A DNA stretch of 64,000 bases from Parabacteroides faecalis (GTDB lineage: Bacteria > Bacteroidota > Bacteroidia > Bacteroidales > Tannerellaceae), in the NCBI RefSeq assembly GCF_022809355.1, contig NZ_JAKZMM010000006.1, positions 1 through 64,000 on the forward strand, read 5' to 3'. The notes beneath the pieces are model-generated. The model was given only the letters and a program-made list of their open reading frames with translations. It made no database searches and was not told where the DNA came from. Numbering within the stretch: the first letter of the stretch is position 1; each line of letters starts with the position of its first letter. The translations under genes were made by a program, and so were the position numbers. Positions 19,041 to 25,545 of the stretch are shown piece after piece.

Positions 19041-19194
19041 AATTCCCAAATTCTATTTTTCTTTTTTCTTTTCTGTCGTTATATTGTTTAATATTTTCCT
19101 TTCTCGTTTTTATGATTAATCTAATACCATATACGATACAGCCTAATGAAAATACTCCGACTATTCCTACATATATACAATCAATTGTTCCCAT
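19024..19194 (-). CDS. 56-residue membrane protein in the island
   Basis: A small gene starting MGTIDCIYVGIVGVFSLGCI with one transmembrane helix (about residues 6-28), then a strongly basic tail (IKTRKENIKQYNDRKEKRK). It overlaps the previous gene by 14 bp (19181-19194) and the next by 17 bp (19024-19040). The tight double overlap on one strand, hydrophobic-then-basic layout and codon use argue that it is real. No family recognised. Topology predicts N-out/C-in with the basic tail in the cytoplasm. Confidence 0.6.
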   Translation of the reverse strand: MGTIDCIYVGIVGVFSLGCIVYGIRLIIKTRKENIKQYNDRKEKRKIEFGNYGTKH

Positions 19195-19606
19195 AATAGC
19201 GTTGTATTTTTAACATGACATTCCAACTAAAAACAAAGGATGCAACACTCATCAAAATAGAGCATATATAAGTACTAGTAATACTTAAAATTTTAACGGC
19301 AAGAAGTTCAGATATATATATCATTCCCAACGTGATTGCAAGTAAAATAATTAATAATAGAGATAGTCCTAATACTCTATCTTTATTAGGTTGAGCTACG
19401 TGGCTCTCAACCTTTTTAGATTTGTTTTTCAATCCATTGAGTTCATTTATATTTGAAATATTAAGAGTTAATCCGAAAAATACAATGTCTATAGGACTGA
19501 CAGCAGAGCCAACAGGATTTTTTAATACCCAAAAACATATCAGTCGAATAAATAGGGGTAAGGCCGCTACCAATACTGTATATATTAGCCAACGTTCAAA
19601 TTTCAT
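19181..19606 (-). CDS. Four-helix membrane protein of unknown function in the island
   Basis: A 141-residue protein starting MKFERWLIYTVLVAALPLFI. Hydrophobic segments lie at about residues 6-28, 38-50 (weaker), 80-105 and 106-130, with a charged loop (LKNKSKKVESHVAQPNKDRV) between the second and third. It starts 20 bp after the DUF262-HNH nuclease gene and overlaps the next gene by 14 bp. No family recognised. In this context a membrane effector or sensor linked to the restriction core is possible but unproven. Confidence 0.65.
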   Translation of the reverse strand: MKFERWLIYTVLVAALPLFIRLICFWVLKNPVGSAVSPIDIVFFGLTLNISNINELNGLKNKSKKVESHVAQPNKDRVLGLSLLLIILLAITLGMIYISELLAVKILSITSTYICSILMSVASFVFSWNVMLKIQRYYGNN

Positions 19607-19626
19607 ATTTCAATCAATTTGTTATA

Positions 19627-20736
19627 TTATTTCCCTCCTTTAATCCTATTACAATTCTTACAAAGCATCTGGCAGTTCTCTGCCACAGTTGTACCACCTT
19701 CTTTCCAAGGCGTGATATGGTCAGCTTCCATTTCCTCCAGTTCAAAATGTTTACCGCAATGTACGCAAATACCTTTCTGACGTTCGTAGGCTTCACGTTT
19801 TTGTTTCTTGTCAAAAGTGCGAAAACTTAGGTCGCGCAGGTCTCCACTTAGGACATAACGATAAATACCAGACTTCTTCATAATTTCGTCATCCTCCATT
19901 AAGTCGTGTATCTGCTTTTCGAGAGTTGCTGTATTATATACGTTTTCACCAAACTCATCGTACATAGCTCCCCAATCCAAGCCTTTCATTTCGCGGCGGT
20001 ATTTGATAAATGTTGAACGTATCCATGTGATGATTGATACGAAGTAAGCCCAAAGTTTATTGGCATTCGGGTCAAACTGATGTAGTGCCATGTATTTGTC
20101 GATGCTTTCCACACCGTCATGACGAGCCGCCCATTTTAAGATAGTCTCCAAGTATGTCTGCTCTATGGCATTGCCATTCAAGAAGTCGGCTCCCATTTTG
20201 TAAGCCGGACATCCATTCTTTGAAAAATGCCTACGTGCGTCTGTCACGAAAGGTCCGGCATAGACGGCATTCAACAATTCTTGGTCGAGAAGTTTTTCTC
20301 CTGCAATATTGATTACACGAAACCAATCCAGTTTTTCTTTATCTGTTCCTTCACAAAAATAGACTGTTAATTCATAATTGAGGAACTTTTCTTTTTCTTC
20401 AGCTGTAAGTGTTGAAAAATAAAGTGTACCTCGATCAGGGTCAACTATGTTGAAGTCATGAGTATAGAACCCACAGATTGAAAGAGTACGTTGTTGTCCA
20501 TCAATCATTTCATAATTGTCGTTATTATCCACACTCCAATACATAATATTGAGTGGAAACCCTTTAAGTATAGTGTCTATTACAGCCTGTTGTTGTTTTT
20601 CGTCATAACGGAACTCTCGTTGATAGGGTGGACGTATATCCAACTTTCCATGGTAGCCTTTAACACCTGTATCTGGATCATTGACATAACCGTCAATAAG
20701 ATCTGCTATTTTTATTGATTTTAGTTCTATTTTCAT
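19627..20736 (-). CDS. DUF262 and HNH endonuclease domain protein (restriction-like)
   Basis: A 369-residue protein. The N-terminal 200 residues form a DUF262/ParB-like nucleotide-binding domain with the diagnostic MIDGQQRTLS motif near residue 77 and PPYQREF near residue 37. The C-terminus is an HNH nuclease with paired zinc-binding cysteines (CVHCGKHF and CKNCNR) and the ADHITPW core. DUF262 nucleases include GmrSD and SspE-type enzymes that hydrolyse nucleotides and cut foreign or modified DNA. Here a methyltransferase gene ends 5 bp upstream, so a type II-like restriction-modification pair is the simplest reading: this protein would cut unmethylated DNA. Recognition sequence unknown. Confidence 0.85.
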   Translation of the reverse strand: MKIELKSIKIADLIDGYVNDPDTGVKGYHGKLDIRPPYQREFRYDEKQQQAVIDTILKGFPLNIMYWSVDNNDNYEMIDGQQRTLSICGFYTHDFNIVDPDRGTLYFSTLTAEEKEKFLNYELTVYFCEGTDKEKLDWFRVINIAGEKLLDQELLNAVYAGPFVTDARRHFSKNGCPAYKMGADFLNGNAIEQTYLETILKWAARHDGVESIDKYMALHQFDPNANKLWAYFVSIITWIRSTFIKYRREMKGLDWGAMYDEFGENVYNTATLEKQIHDLMEDDEIMKKSGIYRYVLSGDLRDLSFRTFDKKQKREAYERQKGICVHCGKHFELEEMEADHITPWKEGGTTVAENCQMLCKNCNRIKGGK

Positions 20737-20741
20737 GACTG

Positions 20742-21791
20742 TTATTTTTTTCTGCGGATAAGTATTCTACTATATGGAACAATAACTTCATCTCCGTTCA
20801 TCATATATAAATCACCATCAACTGCGCCTCGTTTCTGAACTTCTTTACGGTATTTTTTATGTTCAGGCTTATAAGGTTTGACTCCAGCAGCCAATCCTAA
20901 TCCTGCGATACCTACTCCAAGAATCTCAAATTGTTCTGGGTTATATTTATCCATAAATGTAATAGGAACTCCCATAACACCATTATAGTCACAAGGAATG
21001 TCTTCTGTACGGTTTATATTAATTGCATCAAAATTCTCAAATTTAGGATATTCTTCTGGAGAATAATGCTTATAAAGGATCAAGTTTTCATGACGTTCTT
21101 TGTAATCAAGGTTTGTGAACCATCTTACTCCTTTTACCCGAATATATTTTCTACCTGTTTCATCTATTCCACATCCAGCAGCATTCAATTCATAGTCATT
21201 TGGAACCCAAAATTTTCTATCTCCGCTATGAATACTTGCACCAAGCCATATTTTATTGTTCATTATTAGGGGAAATAGTTCTTTATATTTAACAGCATTT
21301 ACATTACCTATAATCAAAAACTTCTTATCATATTCAATCAATTGGGCTACATATTCTCTAAATAATGAGAATGGCGGATTAGTAACCACGATGTCTGCCT
21401 CTTTAAGCAATTCAATACATTCTTTACTCCGAAAGTCACCATCACCTTTTAATGGCATTACACCTATTTCATCAGCATTAGGAATATGATCTCCATTCTT
21501 GTCTCCTTCATAAACTAAATATACAGCTTTATCACTTTGATTTTGGCTGAATAAGTCCATATCCTGATTTTTATAACATGTGGTAATCAACTTTTTCAGT
21601 CCAAGAAATTCGAAGTTATAAGCAAAATAAGTAAAGAAGTTGCTTACACGTGGATCGTCACAGTTGCATAATACTGTTTTACCACGAAAATGTTCGCGGT
21701 AATGTTTTAGCTCATTATTGATATCATCAAGCTGAGTATAAAATTCGTCTTTCTTCGCTTCTTTAGCTTTATTCAGATTTTTGTTAGCCAT
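20742..21791 (-). CDS. EcoRI-type adenine-specific DNA methyltransferase
   Basis: A 349-residue protein of the EcoRI methylase family. The N-terminal KKDEFYTQLDDINNEL and the NPPF catalytic motif (VVTNPPFSLFREYV near residue 138) identify an N6-adenine methyltransferase using S-adenosylmethionine; VLCNCDDPRVSNFF near residue 42 is the family-typical segment. It lies 5 bp from both the upstream XRE gene and the downstream nuclease gene, giving a compact regulator-methylase-nuclease order. It should protect host DNA at the site cut by the downstream nuclease. Low G+C relative to the flanking carbohydrate genes suggests acquisition by transfer. Confidence 0.9.
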   Translation of the reverse strand: MANKNLNKAKEAKKDEFYTQLDDINNELKHYREHFRGKTVLCNCDDPRVSNFFTYFAYNFEFLGLKKLITTCYKNQDMDLFSQNQSDKAVYLVYEGDKNGDHIPNADEIGVMPLKGDGDFRSKECIELLKEADIVVTNPPFSLFREYVAQLIEYDKKFLIIGNVNAVKYKELFPLIMNNKIWLGASIHSGDRKFWVPNDYELNAAGCGIDETGRKYIRVKGVRWFTNLDYKERHENLILYKHYSPEEYPKFENFDAININRTEDIPCDYNGVMGVPITFMDKYNPEQFEILGVGIAGLGLAAGVKPYKPEHKKYRKEVQKRGAVDGDLYMMNGDEVIVPYSRILIRRKK

Positions 21792-21796
21792 ATCCT

Positions 21797-22009
21797 TTAT
21801 TCGTTTTTTCCGTTTCTAATCAATCGTCTCGCATCAATATCTAATATGGATGCTATCTTCATCAGCATTTCCAAAGATGGCTGGCTTACATTAGAACACC
21901 ACCGTGAAACTGTCGCTTCATTCTTCCCTAACTGTCCGGCAAGCCATTTCCCGGTTTTTCCTTGTTCTACCAATACTATTTTTAGTCTGTTTATCTTTTC
22001 TGTTCCCAT
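21797..22009 (-). CDS. XRE-family helix-turn-helix regulator of the island operon
   Basis: A 70-residue Cro/CI-type DNA-binding protein. I choose the ATG at 22009 (MGTEKINRLKIVL) over an upstream TTG. The helix-turn-helix spans about residues 18-50 (GKWLAGQLGKNEATVSRWC) and is followed by the conserved PSLEMLMKIASILDI. Size and place, directly before a methyltransferase and nuclease, match controller proteins that delay nuclease expression until DNA is methylated. It starts 13 bp from a candidate operator. It is the first intact gene of the minus-strand operon. Confidence 0.85.
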   Translation of the reverse strand: MGTEKINRLKIVLVEQGKTGKWLAGQLGKNEATVSRWCSNVSQPSLEMLMKIASILDIDARRLIRNGKNE

Positions 22010-22021
22010 ATTTGGCTTATA

Positions 22022-22063
22022 TTGCAAATCTGCGATAATTGATTGATGATATTTGCAAAGTTA
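22022..22063 (-). promoter_or_regulatory. Promoter and candidate operator of the island operon
   Basis: On the minus strand TAACTTTG (22056-22063) matches the -7 consensus TAnnTTTG; a TTTG about 22 bp further upstream may act as the -33 box. Between the -7 element and the XRE start are two copies of a TTTGCAA-type sequence (22052-22058 and about 22022-22029), a plausible binding pair for the XRE protein. Confidence 0.4.
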
Positions 22064-22161
22064 ATGATTAACAATGAAAATAAAACAAAGTCTTAGCAAG
22101 AATCTTCCATTTTTATATTGTAATTGTGCCTATGGAGGTCGTATCAAGTGTCTTATACGTA

Positions 22162-22440
22162 TCATCTACTTTGCTTTCTATTGTTTTTCACTTGTCTTAC
22201 CTTCAAACTCTCCTGCATCAGGCTGTCAGAAACGGTTTTCAAATCTTTGTCGTAACCGTCAGCTTGTCCTCGTATCCATTCGATGGACTTTTCGTCACGG
22301 TGAATGTCGAACACATCATTCAGCCAAAGAATCTCTTTGGGACTGCATCCTCCCCACGAGCGGATGGCACGGAACTTCAGCGCATCGTCCGCATACTGAC
22401 ATCTGGACTGCCAAAGTTCGATGTTGCCCCAGATGCAAAT
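22162..22440 (-). pseudogene. Coding remnant upstream of the island operon, family unknown
   Basis: About 92 codons read as convincing protein (ICIWGNIELWQSR, SWGGCSPKEILWLNDVFDI, SIEWIRGQADGYDKDL) and end at TGA 22162. No ATG occurs in the frame near its beginning, so the 5' end is missing. Codons are more G+C rich than the adjacent island genes, pointing to another origin. I do not recognise the family. It may mark the other edge of the inserted island or an older mobile element. Confidence 0.45.
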
Positions 22441-22484
22441 TATTGAAAATAAATCGGATAAACTTCTTTTTCTGAATGGATTAG

Positions 22485-22515
22485 TTGCATAATTCGGGAT
22501 ACTTTGTTACTTTTG
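22485..22515 (+). promoter_or_regulatory. Promoter of the HU-like gene
   Basis: TTG at 22485-22487 and TACTTTTG at 22508-22515, separated by 20 bp, fit the Bacteroidota -33/-7 promoter. It would give a leader of about 135 nt that contains the four-dyad array at 22532. Confidence 0.5.
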
Positions 22516-22531
22516 TAACGATAAGTAAAAC

Positions 22532-22616
22532 TTTTCAGCCTAATGAGAAGTCCTTTTCATTCCTATGAAAAACACGTTTCTCCTAAGTGAAAAGCACATA
22601 TCATCCAGTTGAAAAA
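22532..22616. repeat. Array of four dyads at 22-bp period in the HU-like gene leader
   Basis: Four imperfect palindromes have left halves TTTTCAGCC, TTTTCATTCC, GTTTCTCC and ATATCATCC and right halves ending GAGAA or GAAAA. The shared C of the TTTC-like motif falls at 22536, 22558, 22580 and 22602, exactly 22 bp apart. It lies between the promoter and the start codon. The four-unit layout matches arrays at 37670, 50881 and 60157. Confidence 0.65.
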
Positions 22617-22658
22617 TAATGTGATAACTTGATTACAAACTCAAAAACTTAACTCAAT

Positions 22659-23276
22659 ATGGCTATTGAATTCGAATTTTACCAGTCTCCACATACATTC
22701 GGCGAGAAGACAAAAAAGTATTATCCTAAGGTTGTTAACTATCGGACGGTAACTACGCAGGAGTTGGCTGAGGAAATCCATTCCGGTTCTACCCTGACGA
22801 CGGCAGATATTCGGGCAACAATCGATGCTTTGAGCTATCAAATTGCGCAGCACTTGAGCGAAAGTGAACGGGTTCATGTTGAAGGAATCGGTTTTTTCGA
22901 GGTGAGTTTGCAATGTCCGGAAACGGAAAACCCGAAAGAAACACGCGCCGGAAAGGTAAAGTTTAAGTCCGTCAATTTCCGGGCGGATAAGGCTTTGAAG
23001 GAGAAGATGCACAAAGCACAGACCATTCGTTCCAAACGCAAGGTACATTCGTCTGCTTTCTCGCCGGAAAAGATGGATGAAAAGCTGACGGTTTATTTCC
23101 AGACGAACTTGTTTTTGATGCGTCGTGACTTGGAACAGCTTTGTGGCCTGACTCAAATTACGGCGAACCGCCAACTGAAACGGCTGATCGAGGAAAAGAA
23201 ACTGAAAAATATGGCCACACGTTATCATCCTGTTTATGTCCCGATGCCGGGCTGGTACGGGAAAGAAGCGGAATAG
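22659..23276 (+). CDS. HU-like DNA-binding protein with C-terminal helix-turn-helix region
   Basis: A 205-residue protein. Residues 1-115 fit the HU/IHF-like family of Bacteroidota (HU-HIG type): YYPKVVNYRTVTTQELAEEI, then TLTTADIRATIDALSYQIAQHL and HVEGIGFFEVSL, which corresponds to the DNA-binding beta-arm base. Residues about 135-190 form a helix-turn-helix-like segment (FLMRRDLEQLCGLTQITANRQL) typical of the longer members. It likely binds DNA as a dimer in the nucleoid. Relatives often neighbour DUF4248 and wall-hydrolase genes, as at the left end of this window. Preceded by a promoter and a four-dyad leader array. Confidence 0.8.
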   Translation: MAIEFEFYQSPHTFGEKTKKYYPKVVNYRTVTTQELAEEIHSGSTLTTADIRATIDALSYQIAQHLSESERVHVEGIGFFEVSLQCPETENPKETRAGKVKFKSVNFRADKALKEKMHKAQTIRSKRKVHSSAFSPEKMDEKLTVYFQTNLFLMRRDLEQLCGLTQITANRQLKRLIEEKKLKNMATRYHPVYVPMPGWYGKEAE

Positions 23277-23418
23277 TCCTCTTTATTATCCGAGGATTAA
23301 GTCCTGTTTGAGGGATTGGTAAGGAACATCCCAAAGAATATCGGAATTTACATTTGCGTTTCAAAAGCTTGTTCACCTGCCAATTTCTCTCTAATATTGT
23401 AGTTCAAATCGAAATATC

Positions 23419-25536
23419 ATGAATCGACGTATAGCGACACTTATTTTAGTATTTGGGGGAATGATCTCTTCGTTCCTGTATGCCGAAGGACGGCAAGTGA
23501 TTCCTTTTAACGAGGGTTGGAAATTTAAGAAAGCACCCGTACAACAAGAGCTCTTGGTGAATATGGCAGCTTGGGAAAAGGGTTGGAAAGAAGTAACCTT
23601 GCCTCATACGTGGAATAATATTGACATGCAGACAACACCTAATAATTTCTACCAGGGTCCGGCTTATTATCAGAAGACATACGATTGTCCGGCCGACCTG
23701 AAAGGAAAACGAGTCTATCTACGTTTCGAAGGTGTGGGCGCTTGTGCTTGGGTTTATGTCAATAACACGTTGGCTACAACCCATAAAGGCGGATATTCGG
23801 CTTTCGCCTGTGAGATTACAGACTTATTGAAACCGGGAGCAAAGAATGAGATTGTCGTGAAGGCGGATAATGCTTCCCGTCCGGATGTGATTCCGGTCAA
23901 TCATCAGTTGTTCGGCGTATATGGTGGTATTTATCGTCCGGTTTCTTTGATTGTGACCGAGGATTGTCATATTTGTCAGACCGATTATGCTTCGCCCGGT
24001 GTCTATATTACGCAAAAGCAGGTATCCAAACAATCGGCCGGTGTCCATATCCGTGTGAAATTGGATAACGGAACGCTTTATACGGTTCCGTTAACACTGG
24101 AGAATACCATTTATACCCAAGAAGGAGAGCCAGTGGCGAGCCAACAGCAACCTCTTGAATTGACACCACAGGGCATACAGGAGTTTACAGCAGACTTTAA
24201 ACTTCGGAAACCGACGCTTTGGCAAGGACGAAAGAATCCTTATCTATATAAAGTGGTGACTCGCCTTTTACGTGATGGAAAAGTCATCGATGAGGTTGTA
24301 CAACCCTTGGGCATCCGTAAGTATGAGCTGATAGCCGGAAAAGGCTTTTTCCTGAATGGCGAGAAGTATCCGATGTATGGCGTGACCCGTCATCAGGACC
24401 GTTGGAAACTGGGAAGCGCACTGGAGAATAAGCATCACGACGAAGACCTGTCTTTCATTATGGACATCGGTGCGACGACGGTACGTTTTGCCCATTACCA
24501 GCAATCGGATTATTTATATTCGCGGTGCGATAGTCTGGGACTGATCATTTGGGCCGAGATTCCTTTTGTCAACCGGGTAACGGGCGAAGAAGCCGAGAAC
24601 GCGCGTAACCAGTTACGGGAATTGATCCGGCAGAACCTGAATCATCCGTCGATTTATGTATGGGGATTGCATAATGAAGTTTATCAACCTCATATTTATA
24701 CACGAGAACTGACGCAATCATTGCATGATCTGGCCAAGACGGAAGATCCAGACCGCTTTACAGCTTCGGTCAATGGATACGGACATATGGAACATCCGGT
24801 AAACTTATGTGCCGATATTCAGGGAATGAACCGTTACTTTGGCTGGTACGAAAAGACATTGCAGGATATCGAACCGTGGGTGAAAGGATTGGAAACAAAC
24901 TATCCGGAAACGAAACTGATGCTGACGGAATATGGAGCGGATGCGAATATCCATCACCAGTCGGAGTATTTGGGTGATGCGTTGAAGTGGGGAAAAGAGT
25001 TTTATCCGGAAACCTTTCAGACGAAAACCCACGAATATCATTGGAGTGTGATTGCTCAGCATCCGTATATTCTGGCCTCTTATCTGTGGAATATGTTTGA
25101 CTTTGCCTGCCCGATGTGGGAACGTGGCGGCGTGGCTTGCCGGAATATGAAGGGACTGGTTACCTTTGATCGGAAGATCAAGAAAGATGCTTATTATTGG
25201 TACAAAGCGAACTGGAGTCAAGAGCCTGTTTTGTATCTGACACAGCGCCGTAATGTAGACCGGGAGAAGAAGGTGACTTCCATCACGGTGTATTCGAATA
25301 TCGGAACGCCCCGGGTGTTCTTGAACGGAAAAGAATTAAGTGGTATCCAGCAAGGATATACGGAGGTACATTACCGGATCGATCCGGTTACGTTGGCCGA
25401 TGGCGAGAATATCGTACGGGCACAAGTAGAGAAAGACGGGAAAGTCTATGAAGATGAGATCCGTTGGATGTACACAGGAGAGAAAAGACGAGAAGCCGAC
25501 GCTTCTTATGAAAAAGAAGAACACGCCGGCTTCTGA
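23419..25536 (+). CDS. Glycoside hydrolase family 2 protein (beta-galactosidase or beta-glucuronidase type)
   Basis: A 705-residue secreted enzyme. Signal peptide about 1-22 (MNRRIATLILVFGGMISSFLYA). Jellyroll residues about 30-180 (LPHTWNN, YYQKTY, VGACAWVYVN), Ig-like domain about 185-295, TIM barrel about 300-600 with acid/base Glu in WGLHNEVYQ and nucleophile Glu in LMLTEYGAD, then a short C-terminal beta-domain. It is shorter than the other two GH2 proteins and closer to the compact beta-galactosidases of gut Bacteroidota. A candidate -7 TACATTTG lies at 23349. It is convergent with the esterase gene, only 9 bp away. The substrate cannot be told from sequence. Confidence 0.9.
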   Translation: MNRRIATLILVFGGMISSFLYAEGRQVIPFNEGWKFKKAPVQQELLVNMAAWEKGWKEVTLPHTWNNIDMQTTPNNFYQGPAYYQKTYDCPADLKGKRVYLRFEGVGACAWVYVNNTLATTHKGGYSAFACEITDLLKPGAKNEIVVKADNASRPDVIPVNHQLFGVYGGIYRPVSLIVTEDCHICQTDYASPGVYITQKQVSKQSAGVHIRVKLDNGTLYTVPLTLENTIYTQEGEPVASQQQPLELTPQGIQEFTADFKLRKPTLWQGRKNPYLYKVVTRLLRDGKVIDEVVQPLGIRKYELIAGKGFFLNGEKYPMYGVTRHQDRWKLGSALENKHHDEDLSFIMDIGATTVRFAHYQQSDYLYSRCDSLGLIIWAEIPFVNRVTGEEAENARNQLRELIRQNLNHPSIYVWGLHNEVYQPHIYTRELTQSLHDLAKTEDPDRFTASVNGYGHMEHPVNLCADIQGMNRYFGWYEKTLQDIEPWVKGLETNYPETKLMLTEYGADANIHHQSEYLGDALKWGKEFYPETFQTKTHEYHWSVIAQHPYILASYLWNMFDFACPMWERGGVACRNMKGLVTFDRKIKKDAYYWYKANWSQEPVLYLTQRRNVDREKKVTSITVYSNIGTPRVFLNGKELSGIQQGYTEVHYRIDPVTLADGENIVRAQVEKDGKVYEDEIRWMYTGEKRREADASYEKEEHAGF

Positions 25537-25545
25537 TCAACTGTC

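Noticed and set aside
22074-22475. 133-codon plus-strand frame
   Set aside because: The minus strand of this stretch shows much better protein-like sequence, so this is its shadow, and it overlaps the promoter region of the XRE gene.
22532-22616. CRISPR or invertible promoter
   Set aside because: Units are too short and adjacent for CRISPR, and there is no pair of identical distant inverted repeats or a recombinase gene next to it.
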